From Sporosarcina quadrami (GTDB taxonomy: Bacteria; Bacillota; Bacilli; Bacillales_A; Planococcaceae): 64,000 nucleotides of DNA. The notes under the pieces were generated by a model that was not told where the DNA came from, did not search any database, and saw only the letters and a list, made by a program, of their open reading frames with translations. The stretch spans positions 1 to 64,000 of the forward strand of contig NZ_JACSQN010000002.1 in NCBI RefSeq assembly GCF_014836615.1. Reading direction: 5' to 3'. Shown here piece after piece: positions 16,152-24,699 of the stretch (within the stretch, counting starts at the first letter, position 1; every line of letters begins with the position of its first letter). Made by a program: the position numbers and the translations under genes.

Positions 16152-17504
16152 ATGAAAAAGCTCACTAGAGAAAGTTTGCATAGATTTACACCCGCGCAAG
16201 TCATTGTGTTCTATTATTTTCTGGCAATCGGCTTTTCTTTTCTATTGCTGAATCTGCCCGGGGTTTACTTGCCTGGGGTTCATGTAAGCTTTATTGATAG
16301 CCTTTTTACTGCGGTTAGCGCAGTGAGTGTGACAGGATTGACACCAATAAGTATAGGTGGCACATATTCTGTATTCGGTCTATGCATGCTCATGCTTGTT
16401 CTGCAACTTGGTGGCATCGGTATTATGTCAATTGGTACGTTTTTTTGGTTGCTTATTAAAAAGCGGATAGGGCTTCGTGAACGACAACTGATTATGGTCG
16501 ATCATAATCAGTATTCTTTTGCTGGAGTCGTCCAGCTTATTAGACAAATCGTGTTAATCATTTTTCTCATTGAAGCAATAGGAGGTATCATTTTAACCGT
16601 TTATATTATGAGGTTTTATGATTCGTTCAATGAGGCATTGTTGAATGGTATGTTCATGGCTGTATCAGCAACTACGAACGCAGGATTCGATATTACAGGC
16701 GAATCGATGAAGCCATACTTTAATGATTATTTTGTTCAGTTCATTCTAATGACGCTTATCATACTGGGGGCAATTGGTTTTCCAGTACTTATAGAAGTGA
16801 AAAGTTTCTTTTCGAAGAAGGTTCCGCATTTCCGCTTCTCTTTATTTACTAAAATTACGACTGCCACTTTTGGAATTTTACTCGCATTTGGTGCGATTAT
16901 GATCTTCATTTTAGAATCTTTTCATTCTTTCAAAGGACTCGCCTGGCATGAAAAAATCTTCACTTCTTTATTCCATTCTGTATCTGCGAGATCTGCAGGA
17001 TTGACGACTTATGATGTGACACAATTTAGTGATGCGACAGATATTTTCATTTCATCGTTAATGTTCATTGGTGCTTCACCAAGTTCTGTAGGTGGGGGAA
17101 TTCGGACGACTACATTCGCAATAGCTATTTTATTTTTGATTAATTTTGCGCGTGGAAATGATGTTATTAATATTTTTAGACGTGAAATTAAGTTAATCGA
17201 TGTTTATCGTTCCTACGCAGTTATTCTTTTAGCCACGATGATGGTTATGACAGCATTGCTCATACTACTTATCACAGAAAGAGAACTGCCCGTCGTCGCT
17301 TTACTATTTGAAATCACTTCAGCTTTTGGGACCTGTGGAATGTCGCTTGGCATCACGTCAGATTTATCCGTTATAGGAAAATTAATCATTATGATACTCA
17401 TGTTCATTGGGCGAGTAGGTCTTATTTCTTTCCTTTATACACTTGGAGGCAAGCAAAACAAAAGGCCGTATTCCTACCCTAAAGAACGGGTCATTATCGG
17501 GTAA
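16152..17504 (+). CDS. Ktr potassium channel subunit KtrB/KtrD
   Basis: This 450-residue membrane protein of the Trk/Ktr/HKT superfamily moves K+ (Na+-dependent in many species). Four M1-P-M2 repeats are visible with the pore-loop glycines in AVSVTGLTP, AVSATTNAGFD, SVSARSAGLTT and TSAFGTCGMSLG. It works with a cytosolic RCK ring subunit (KtrA or KtrC); the KtrC gene of this genome is at 56.6 kb, not adjacent. The sequence does not clearly distinguish KtrB from KtrD. Separation from its RCK partner resembles B. subtilis ktrD/ktrC. It is monocistronic and ends in a bidirectional terminator. No c-di-AMP riboswitch is visible upstream. Confidence 0.9.
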   Translation: MKKLTRESLHRFTPAQVIVFYYFLAIGFSFLLLNLPGVYLPGVHVSFIDSLFTAVSAVSVTGLTPISIGGTYSVFGLCMLMLVLQLGGIGIMSIGTFFWLLIKKRIGLRERQLIMVDHNQYSFAGVVQLIRQIVLIIFLIEAIGGIILTVYIMRFYDSFNEALLNGMFMAVSATTNAGFDITGESMKPYFNDYFVQFILMTLIILGAIGFPVLIEVKSFFSKKVPHFRFSLFTKITTATFGILLAFGAIMIFILESFHSFKGLAWHEKIFTSLFHSVSARSAGLTTYDVTQFSDATDIFISSLMFIGASPSSVGGGIRTTTFAIAILFLINFARGNDVINIFRREIKLIDVYRSYAVILLATMMVMTALLILLITERELPVVALLFEITSAFGTCGMSLGITSDLSVIGKLIIMILMFIGRVGLISFLYTLGGKQNKRPYSYPKERVIIG

Positions 17505-17507
17505 TAT

Positions 17508-17541
17508 AAAAAGCATCTTCCGTTTGTGGAAGATGCTTTTT
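17508..17541. terminator. bidirectional terminator
   Basis: AAAAAGCATCTTCC pairs with GGAAGATGCTTTTT around a 6-nt loop. It is shared by the convergent ktr and radical SAM genes. Confidence 0.9.
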
Positions 17542-17542
17542 G

Positions 17543-19288
17543 TTATACAGAAACAGTAGATAAAAAATGGAATTGCGGCTTGTGTCCTTTGTTGAAAAAT
17601 GTCACGAGGAAACCATCTTCTTTTATAATACTTGAATTATCATTATCTGAAGGCCTCACTGCAACAGATGTAATGAATGTATGCTTTCTAATATTACGTT
17701 CATTTAATCGTGTCGGTGTAGAAAGACTGTTTAATAGCTCTGTATTTTGCAAGACTGATCGTTCTAGACTTGCGAGCATATCCTGATCTAGCGAATCATT
17801 CCACCAAATATGACGCGGCTGGAAAGTATGGTGCGCTAAATAATCGATCTTCATTAGGCTTCTAATAACATTCATGTCTCCATTGTATGAAACAGTCAAA
17901 AATTCTTCAAGTCGGGTGTACAAGTCTTGAAGCTGATGACCGATTCTGGACCATCCTTTTGTTTCCCAAAAAGTGCCGAACTGTTGGAAGAAATCAAAAG
18001 GTGTTTCGAAAACTTCAGATACTAAGTACTCAACTGTTCTCGGCATTCTATTGTCATTCCAGTATTTCTCTAGAACGTCTTCGGTCTGTTTAATACGGAG
18101 TATATCATCGAACGTCAACACATTGTTAGAGAGGATCTCGTAAGGTGCTTCATCGATATAAGTGTAGCCGTACTGTTCAGCTTGAATGCGTAGTCCAGTC
18201 CCGCGTAACAGTTTAAGGAAGCCGAGTTGAAGCTCTTCTGGACGCATTTCAAATACTTCATTGAATGTATTTCTGAATGAATGATAATCTTCTTCTGGCA
18301 GTCCCGCAATCAAGTCGAGATGCTGAGCGATTTTGCCACCCTCTTTTACCATCGTGACCGTGCGGGATAATTTCTCGAAGTTCTGTCTGCGTTGAACTAG
18401 TTCATTCGTCAAATCGTTCGTCGATTGGACACCGATTTCAAAGCGGAATAATCCAGTTGGAGCATTTTCATTTAGGAAATTAATAACTTCAGGTCTCATA
18501 ATATCTCCAGTGATTTCAAACTGGAAAACCGTCCCAGGGAGGTGCTCATCAATGAGGAACTGAAACATTTCCATCGCATAACTTCTACTAATATTAAAGG
18601 TTCGGTCAACGAACTTTATCGTTTTCGCACCGTTTTTCATCAAATAACGAATATCTTCCTTAACAGCATCCCTATTGAAGTATCGAACTCCGACCTCTAT
18701 TGAAGACAGACAGAATTGACAGGAGAAAGGACAACCTCTGCTCGTTTCAATATAAGTGACTCGGTTGGCGAGTTGGTTTACATCTTCTTTAAAACGAAAC
18801 GGGGAAGGGAGTTCTCGCAAGTCCAGTTTGGGACCAGGTGCTGTCGCTCTCAACAATCCGCCCTCCATATAAGCAATTCCATTTACTTGGTCAAGCGCGA
18901 GTTTACCTGCATGATAATCAAGCAATTGTTTGAAAGTCCTTTCTCCTTCACCTATAACGATGAAGTCGATTTCTGGCACTTTCAGTAACCACTTGTCATA
19001 GTCATAAGTCACTTCAGGTCCACCGGCAATAATAACAATATGAGGATTGGTCTTTTTTAGAATTCGCATTACTTTAATGGATTCTTCGATATTCCAAATA
19101 TATAAACTGAAACCTACGATATCTGGTTTTTTTTGATAAATATCTGATACAATATTCATAATGGGATCTTTAATCGTATATTCTGTAATAATCGGTTCAT
19201 ATTCAGGCATGGCATATGATTTTAAATTCCTTATAGCCAAATTGGTATGAATGTATTTTGCATTTAACGTTGTCAGAACTGTACGCAT
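17543..19288 (-). CDS. B12-binding-domain radical SAM protein (DUF4080-type)
   Basis: This 581-residue protein has an N-terminal cobalamin-binding Rossmann domain (about 1-140, with GFSLYIWN and AGGPEVTYD). A radical SAM barrel follows with the [4Fe-4S] cysteines C186, C190 and C193 (CPFSCQFC), then a C-terminal helical part like DUF4080. Members are common in Firmicutes and are usually annotated only as B12-binding radical SAM proteins. The family performs methylations and rearrangements, but the substrate here is unknown. The classical His of the B12-binding DxHxxG motif is not evident, so the domain may not bind cobalamin in the usual way. The gene is monocistronic and divergent from the next kinase gene. 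Confidence 0.85.
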   Translation of the reverse strand: MRTVLTTLNAKYIHTNLAIRNLKSYAMPEYEPIITEYTIKDPIMNIVSDIYQKKPDIVGFSLYIWNIEESIKVMRILKKTNPHIVIIAGGPEVTYDYDKWLLKVPEIDFIVIGEGERTFKQLLDYHAGKLALDQVNGIAYMEGGLLRATAPGPKLDLRELPSPFRFKEDVNQLANRVTYIETSRGCPFSCQFCLSSIEVGVRYFNRDAVKEDIRYLMKNGAKTIKFVDRTFNISRSYAMEMFQFLIDEHLPGTVFQFEITGDIMRPEVINFLNENAPTGLFRFEIGVQSTNDLTNELVQRRQNFEKLSRTVTMVKEGGKIAQHLDLIAGLPEEDYHSFRNTFNEVFEMRPEELQLGFLKLLRGTGLRIQAEQYGYTYIDEAPYEILSNNVLTFDDILRIKQTEDVLEKYWNDNRMPRTVEYLVSEVFETPFDFFQQFGTFWETKGWSRIGHQLQDLYTRLEEFLTVSYNGDMNVIRSLMKIDYLAHHTFQPRHIWWNDSLDQDMLASLERSVLQNTELLNSLSTPTRLNERNIRKHTFITSVAVRPSDNDNSSIIKEDGFLVTFFNKGHKPQFHFLSTVSV

Positions 19289-19433
19289 GATCGGGCTCCT
19301 TTAGTTTTTAGTACTTAATATCTATTTTATATCATTTGTCGATATGAAATAATCAGAATTAATTGCGGTAAATCGAATGCATCAGCAGGAGTTATTTGTC
19401 ATAAAATCTATCATCGTCATAGGAGGTGTCAAT

Positions 19434-20867
19434 TTGAATGATTATGATGAAATGAGAGATAGTTTTTCTTTCCTTATAGATGACTATATACAACCAAGTC
19501 TCATTGTACATCTAAATGGAGATGTCTTGCATGTAAATGAGCCATTTAAAATACTTTCGGGTAAGTTGGCGACGCTGAAAATAAAGTCAATCATTGATAG
19601 TGCCTCTGAAAGAGCATTTCGTGCTTTTGTTACTAAAGCTGCTGCTTCAAAAGTGACTTTGGTTAACTCAATCCCAACTACAGTTTATCTAAATGAGACT
19701 TACACGGGTGAAATGCACGTTTTATCAAATCCCGGCCATCCAATTATTATAATGAAATTTAAAATTGAAACCCGAATTGGCAGTCTTTCCGTAAAAAAAT
19801 ACATTAATGCCTTCAACCGATCATCCAATGCTATGGTTCTTGTCGATGAACAAGGAATCATCCAAGATGTCAATATTGGATATATAAATCTATTTGATAG
19901 TAGTAAAGAAGATATGATTGGAAAAGAATTTACTACGATTATCGATTTGATCGACCCTGAAAATGATTATGATTATAGTAGTTATTTTGCTAGCGTCAAA
20001 AACCTAGGAATTATTAAGTCGACGAAAGCATATCAACGTTCAATTGATGATATAAGGCATTATCATATTACTACTACTTACGATAAAGAGACAACCTTAT
20101 TTTTTGTTGAGATTGAAGATTGTACAGAAAAAGAGAATTTGCAAGTACAATTGGCTCATTCGGGTTCTTTATCAGCAGTGGGACAAATTGCTGCTAGCAT
20201 CGCACATGAAATTAGAAATCCTATTACTACATTAAAGGGTTTTACTCAACTATTGAAGGCTAGCGCAACTGATGAGTCGATTCGTTATATCTCTGTAATT
20301 GAAGATGAAATTGATCGTATGGAGTCGATTCTTAGTGAAATGTTATTATTGTCAAAGCCTATTACAAAAAAGAAAAGCATCTTTTCTTTGACTAGTCTTA
20401 TTTGTGATATGGTAGAGATATTAAAACCAAAAGCGGTCATGGATGAAATTGAGATTGAAACTTTATTAAACGATAAACAAGATGCTTTTATTTTTGGTGA
20501 TTCAGATAAATTTAAACAGGTTCTACTAAATCTATTCAAAAATGCATTAGAATCGATGACAAGTGGTGGGAAATTATCAATTAAACTGTCAGAAGTGGAG
20601 AGCGAATTTATGCTGTCCATACAAGATACAGGGACAGGAATGTCTCGTCATCATTTGAATCAGGTATTCATGCCATTTTTCAGCTCCAAAACAGGTGGAA
20701 CAGGACTAGGTCTACCATTCGTTTTAAAAATCGTTGAAGAGCACGGTGGGACTATTTCTGTAGATAGCCAAATTGACAAGGGTACACAATTCATTGTTAC
20801 ATTGCCTAAGGGGAATAGTATGGACAAACAAGTGAATAGTTCGGGAAGTCATTCTGTATATTCATAG
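19434..20867 (+). CDS. cytosolic PAS sensor histidine kinase, KinA-like
   Basis: This 477-residue kinase has no membrane segment. An N-terminal PAS-like region (about 1-120) and a second PAS domain (about 130-240, VDEQGIIQDVN) precede HisKA with phospho-acceptor His258 in HEIRNP and a full HATPase domain (NLFKNALES, DTGTGM, GTGLGLP). TTG 19434 was chosen because AGGAGG lies 7 nt before it. The longer frame from ATG 19377 lacks an SD, and ATG 19438 is out of frame. A soluble orphan PAS kinase without a cognate regulator fits input to the Spo0 phosphorelay (KinA type), but the target is inferred. It is the second such kinase within 14 kb. Confidence 0.85.
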   Translation: MNDYDEMRDSFSFLIDDYIQPSLIVHLNGDVLHVNEPFKILSGKLATLKIKSIIDSASERAFRAFVTKAAASKVTLVNSIPTTVYLNETYTGEMHVLSNPGHPIIIMKFKIETRIGSLSVKKYINAFNRSSNAMVLVDEQGIIQDVNIGYINLFDSSKEDMIGKEFTTIIDLIDPENDYDYSSYFASVKNLGIIKSTKAYQRSIDDIRHYHITTTYDKETTLFFVEIEDCTEKENLQVQLAHSGSLSAVGQIAASIAHEIRNPITTLKGFTQLLKASATDESIRYISVIEDEIDRMESILSEMLLLSKPITKKKSIFSLTSLICDMVEILKPKAVMDEIEIETLLNDKQDAFIFGDSDKFKQVLLNLFKNALESMTSGGKLSIKLSEVESEFMLSIQDTGTGMSRHHLNQVFMPFFSSKTGGTGLGLPFVLKIVEEHGGTISVDSQIDKGTQFIVTLPKGNSMDKQVNSSGSHSVYS

Positions 20868-20942
20868 TCTTATGAGTGTCAGATGTCTATGTGCGTAATA
20901 TTTTGATATTCAAACAGTGAAGTTAGAAGGTGGAATTTAGGA

Positions 20943-21383
20943 ATGGAAAGAGATACTGACCGTGCATTGAAGTTGTTTATTGTCCTTTCAAGAGCGAGTA
21001 AGGTCATTTTGGAGGAATCGAACCGCTTAATAGAAAAACATAATCTTAATCCTTCAGAGTTTGCTGTACTTGAACTGTTGTATCATAAAGGACCACAACC
21101 AATTCAAAAAATTGGTCAGAAAATTCTTCTTCGAAGCGGATCTATGACTTATGTAGTGGACAAACTCGAACAGCGAGGATTGCTTCAGAGGCTAACAAAT
21201 GAAGAAGATAAAAGAATTACATTTATATCAATAACTTCTGAAGGAAAAGAACTAATACAAGAAATATTCCCTAACCATGGAAAGTGTATACAAGAGATGA
21301 TGTCTGTTCTGACAAACGAGGAACAGGTGTTAGCTATTGAACTTTTAAAAAAGTTAGGATTGTCGATAAGAAACCTATCGTGA
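20943..21383 (+). CDS. MarR-family regulator, MhqR-like
   Basis: This 146-residue winged-helix regulator shows the MarR DNA-binding core: recognition helix in the RSGSMTYVVDKLEQRGLL region and wing NEEDKRITFI. The stretch SEFAVLELLYHKGPQPIQKIG strongly resembles MhqR/YkvE and related Firmicute regulators that repress quinone and electrophile detoxification genes. No such target gene is adjacent. It has no cysteine in the usual redox position near the N-terminus (a Cys is present near residue 115), so its signal cannot be inferred. A GGTGGAATTTAG region provides a moderate SD. The gene ends at a shared terminator. Confidence 0.8.
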   Translation: MERDTDRALKLFIVLSRASKVILEESNRLIEKHNLNPSEFAVLELLYHKGPQPIQKIGQKILLRSGSMTYVVDKLEQRGLLQRLTNEEDKRITFISITSEGKELIQEIFPNHGKCIQEMMSVLTNEEQVLAIELLKKLGLSIRNLS

Positions 21384-21411
21384 ATTATTAAAAAACCAAA
21401 TAACTAATAAA

Positions 21412-21440
21412 AGCCGAACAGATTTTACTGTTCGGCTCTT
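21412..21440. terminator. bidirectional terminator
   Basis: AGCCGAACAG pairs with CTGTTCGGCT around a 6-nt loop, with T-rich flanks on both strands, between the convergent MarR and lipoprotein genes. Confidence 0.85.
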
Positions 21441-21442
21441 CC

Positions 21443-22072
21443 TCATTTTATTGTCTTGCCCATATTTAAGAAGTCTGTCTTATACTGCTCATCGAGCGTA
21501 TCATAAATGGTTAGTCTAACTATTTTATTATCTGTTTCATAGAGTATTCCTGTTACAGGACCTTCATTCGTATCGACAGTGTATGATTTTACGTTTTTCA
21601 TACCACTTCCAGCATCTTCTTTAAAGATATCAGTTGTCTCAGTAGGTTCTACACCTTCACTCGATGCCTTTAACACTTCTTGCATATTTTCTAATAGATA
21701 TTCATAGGAATCTTCTTCTTGTTGTTTTGTTTCAATACGCATAAAAGCAGAAGAGTTTTCATCAGAATAAAGGCTGTCTCTGCCAGGTTCTTCGCTAGTC
21801 AGAGTAAATCCGGGCAAAACGCTGATCGTATAGTCTTGTGCGTCGCTTTGAGTCGTTATTGCGTCCGTCATTGCTGTGTTCGATGTGCTTTCCTCGTTTT
21901 GATTGTCGGTATTCGTTTCAGATGATTGACCGTCTGAAGCATTGTGTTTTTCAACTTCACTTGTAGAATTTGGTTTTGAATTGTTTGTAGATGACTCACC
22001 ATTAGCACCGCATGCAGATAGAAGCAGTGCAGCTGCAAATCCAGTGTATAAGATTTTTTTGTTCAGTTTCAT
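21443..22072 (-). CDS. secreted lipoprotein of unknown function
   Basis: The 209-residue product begins with a lipoprotein signal (MKLNKKILYTGFAAALLLSAC, lipobox LSAC, modified Cys at about residue 21). A Ser/Thr/Asn/Glu-rich linker follows (about 25-75), then a compact domain of about 130 residues that I do not recognise. The ATG at 22070-22072 has AGGAGG 9 nt upstream; the longer frame from 22090 starts inside that SD. The product would be anchored to the outer face of the membrane. It stands alone between YkvS and a terminator. Confidence 0.8.
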   Translation of the reverse strand: MKLNKKILYTGFAAALLLSACGANGESSTNNSKPNSTSEVEKHNASDGQSSETNTDNQNEESTSNTAMTDAITTQSDAQDYTISVLPGFTLTSEEPGRDSLYSDENSSAFMRIETKQQEEDSYEYLLENMQEVLKASSEGVEPTETTDIFKEDAGSGMKNVKSYTVDTNEGPVTGILYETDNKIVRLTIYDTLDEQYKTDFLNMGKTIK

Positions 22073-22124
22073 TGAAAATCGCCTCCTCATAATTATTGGA
22101 CGAGTAGTGAAGTAAAATGTTTCA

Positions 22125-22310
22125 TTAATTATTATTAAATTTAATTGTATATCGCTTGTGATTTACTACTGTTTTTTCTTCCAACTCCAGTTCCTCAAAG
22201 TTATCCATAATCGTTAGATCTACGATGACTGAGTTTTCGTTTACCTTTTCTACAATCCCTTGTAATCCATCTTTAAACTCTATAATATTTCCAACTTCAG
22301 CTATTTTCAT
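22125..22310 (-). CDS. ykvS: DUF2187 protein YkvS
   Basis: This 61-residue protein matches B. subtilis YkvS (DUF2187), with the conserved GNIIEFKDGLQGIVEKVNEN start and the EEKTVVNHKRY segment. It is a small SH3-like or KOW-like beta-barrel of unknown function. AAAGGAGC lies about 9 nt before the ATG. A plausible promoter on the minus strand (TAGACA, 16 nt, TATAAA) lies near 22337-22364. Its position upstream of ykwC/ykyB agrees with the order in B. subtilis. Confidence 0.9.
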   Translation of the reverse strand: MKIAEVGNIIEFKDGLQGIVEKVNENSVIVDLTIMDNFEELELEEKTVVNHKRYTIKFNNN

Positions 22311-22421
22311 AGGTAACAGCTCCTTTAACTGATTATCCTTTATAGTGTGCCTTAAATTAATGTCTACGTAAAGTGTTTAATGTGAAAATAAAATAAGTGA
22401 TTTTCATTAATCAAATTTCTA

Positions 22422-22451
22422 TTGTAAATTTTCTATTAAATCTGCTATAAT
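22422..22451 (+). promoter_or_regulatory. sigma-A promoter of the first MoxR operon
   Basis: TTGTAA at 22422-22427 and TATAAT at 22446-22451 are 18 nt apart, with a TG at the extended -10 position. It predicts a leader of about 95 nt before the MoxR gene, in which I see no structured element. Confidence 0.65.
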
Positions 22452-22555
22452 AGTATATTACGAGTAAATTATTTTTTTAACTATTTTTTAGTTAGCATTA
22501 CCACATAAACTATTACTAGTAAACAGAAATAGACCAAAGGGGAAGGGTGTTTAAA

Positions 22556-23491
22556 TTGACGACAATTAATGAATTTAGAAATGAGCTTAATCAAGCAGTC
22601 ATAGGCAGAGAGAAAGAATTCGATCTTATGCTAATTGCATTGCTTCAAAAGGGGCATGTATTACTTGAGAGTGTTCCGGGCTCCGGAAAAACAATGATGG
22701 CAAAAAGTTTTGCGAACGCTTTCAAAGGAGATTTCAAGCGAGTTCAGTTTACTCCTGACGTATTGCCGTCAGATGTAACGGGCATTCGTTATTTTAACCC
22801 TCAATCCCAAGAATTTGTACTTAAGGCAGGTCCTATACAAACAAATATCTTATTAGCGGATGAAATTAATAGAGCGACACCCCGGACGCAATCCAGCTTA
22901 CTTGAATCCATGGAAGAGAAGCAGGTCACAATCGATGGAGAAACTCTTCCATTGCCAAATCCGTTCATGGTCATAGCAACACAGAACCCGATTGAATCTC
23001 AGCAAGGGACATTTCCGTTGCCAGCTGCGCAACTGGACCGATTTCTATTTAAATTGACTATAAATTATCCGTCTTTCGAAGAAGAGCATGATATTCTGCG
23101 ACAATACGGACATAAGCCGGGTGAAATTAGGACAACTAGTATAGTTGATGCCGATACAGTTAAGCAATGGGCTTCTGAAGCGGGGGAAGTTATAGTACAT
23201 GAAGATGTAGAGAGATATATATTGAAAATTGTCCGCGCGACTAGAGAACATCCGTTTTTGGAGCTCGGCTTAAGTTCTCGTGCAGCTCTTGCGATATTGC
23301 AGGCAACACGTACTTATGCTTATTTGCAAGGACGCTCCTTTGCAACCCCAGATGACGTAAAAATGATTTTACCTCCTGCTACATTGCATAGAATGGAATT
23401 GTCTACTGAAGGAGTCCTGACTAAGAAAATAGAAGATGTATTGAAAGAAATTACAAACTCAGTTACAGCACCTCTAGAGGCGACTGTATAA
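22556..23491 (+). CDS. MoxR-family AAA+ ATPase
   Basis: This 311-residue MoxR ATPase has Walker A PGSGKT near residue 45, Walker B LLADEINRA, the sensor-1 segment ATQNPIESQQGTFPLP, the AQLDRF arginine-finger region and a C-terminal lid with LGLSSRAALA. MoxR ATPases remodel or insert cofactors into protein complexes, usually with DUF58 and VWA partners. Here a DUF58 gene overlaps it by 1 nt. TTG 22556 was preferred to GTG 22547 because GGAAGGG at 22541-22547 then has 8-nt spacing; the choice is uncertain. It is the first gene of a four-gene operon. Confidence 0.9.
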   Translation: MTTINEFRNELNQAVIGREKEFDLMLIALLQKGHVLLESVPGSGKTMMAKSFANAFKGDFKRVQFTPDVLPSDVTGIRYFNPQSQEFVLKAGPIQTNILLADEINRATPRTQSSLLESMEEKQVTIDGETLPLPNPFMVIATQNPIESQQGTFPLPAAQLDRFLFKLTINYPSFEEEHDILRQYGHKPGEIRTTSIVDADTVKQWASEAGEVIVHEDVERYILKIVRATREHPFLELGLSSRAALAILQATRTYAYLQGRSFATPDDVKMILPPATLHRMELSTEGVLTKKIEDVLKEITNSVTAPLEATV

Positions 23492-24699
23492 TGAATTGGA
23501 TACGTTATGAAAATGGATTCAAGACGATTCATAATGGGATGCTCCTTACAGCGACACTTTTCATATTGTGTGCTATTTTTGCAATCTCTACATTGGCAGC
23601 TTGTTTTGCTGCCGTCTTTGCTATGCTTGCATTTCAAAATGTGTATTTCTCAAAGTTAGGAGAAGGATTGAAAGTCAACTTCAAGGCTGAGCAACAACGG
23701 ATTTTAATTGGTCACCATGAAGAACTGATTATGGAGTTTGAAAATGGGAAAATTCCGATTTGGAATGGCACATTAATAATATCTATGGAAGATGCTGTTG
23801 CACCGAGACATGAATCCGCTAAAAATTATAGCGGAATTTATGACGTATACATTCCATTTGCCATCGGGAGTAATCAAAAAACAGAAATTCGAGTTCCGCT
23901 AGAAGGAAAAAAACGTGGGAAGTCTCAGATTACGCGAGTTTTCTTGGAAATACCCCATTTGTTTGGTGATGGTTCAGTTAATATGGAACTGAAAGATCCG
24001 GTCGTTTATCAAAGTCTTGTCTATCCTAAAGTGACAAATTTAGCAAGTGAACTTGCACCTTCTCCCTTCAAACCGGGAGAAACTCAGCAAAGGCAGTCGC
24101 TTTTCACAGATCCCTTTCAACCAATTGGAACACGCGATTATGTGCCCACAGATCGGTTTGACCAAATCCACTGGACGGCGAGTGCTCGTATGCAAAAACT
24201 GCAGACAAAAGAGTTTCTTCCTGTTAGTGCGCAAAATGTTTTGCTTATGTTGAATGCGTTGGAAAAGGATAGAATGAATGAGGATTTTGAAAAGAAAATT
24301 GAACGGATAGTCGCATATGCAGATCATTGCATGAAAAACGACATACCTTACGCTTTCGCTATGAACTTACGGACATTTGGAGGGAGACCGTATCTTTTCT
24401 TACCATCTGGTTCGGGCAAGGTCCAATTTCAAATGTTAATGGAGATGCTTGCTAAAATATCGGATAAATACGCAAAACTTCCATTTAATGAAATGATGCA
24501 GCATATGGAAAGTACCGGTCAACTTCCTCCTACAATTGTGCTCGTGACTCATGAAAATGACAATATCAAAAGACAAGTTCATCGTTGGACAAAACGCTTT
24601 TCGGTTATTGTCGATTCATCATTTGAAGGGATTGAAAACGAATGGAAGAAGCAAGACGTGAAAAGAACTGGAACCAATTCAACTATTCCGAGCGCCTAG
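23491..24699 (+). CDS. DUF58-domain membrane protein
   Basis: This 402-residue protein has two N-terminal hydrophobic helices (about 15-50), a beta-rich region, and the DUF58 core motif RDYVPTDRFDQIHWTASAR near residues 215-235. DUF58 proteins share a VWA-like fold and are near-constant partners of MoxR ATPases. Start and stop overlap the MoxR gene by 1 nt (ATGA-type junction), so translation is coupled. The 3' end overlaps the next gene by 58 nt. Function is not known beyond this partnership. Confidence 0.88.
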   Translation: MNWIRYENGFKTIHNGMLLTATLFILCAIFAISTLAACFAAVFAMLAFQNVYFSKLGEGLKVNFKAEQQRILIGHHEELIMEFENGKIPIWNGTLIISMEDAVAPRHESAKNYSGIYDVYIPFAIGSNQKTEIRVPLEGKKRGKSQITRVFLEIPHLFGDGSVNMELKDPVVYQSLVYPKVTNLASELAPSPFKPGETQQRQSLFTDPFQPIGTRDYVPTDRFDQIHWTASARMQKLQTKEFLPVSAQNVLLMLNALEKDRMNEDFEKKIERIVAYADHCMKNDIPYAFAMNLRTFGGRPYLFLPSGSGKVQFQMLMEMLAKISDKYAKLPFNEMMQHMESTGQLPPTIVLVTHENDNIKRQVHRWTKRFSVIVDSSFEGIENEWKKQDVKRTGTNSTIPSA

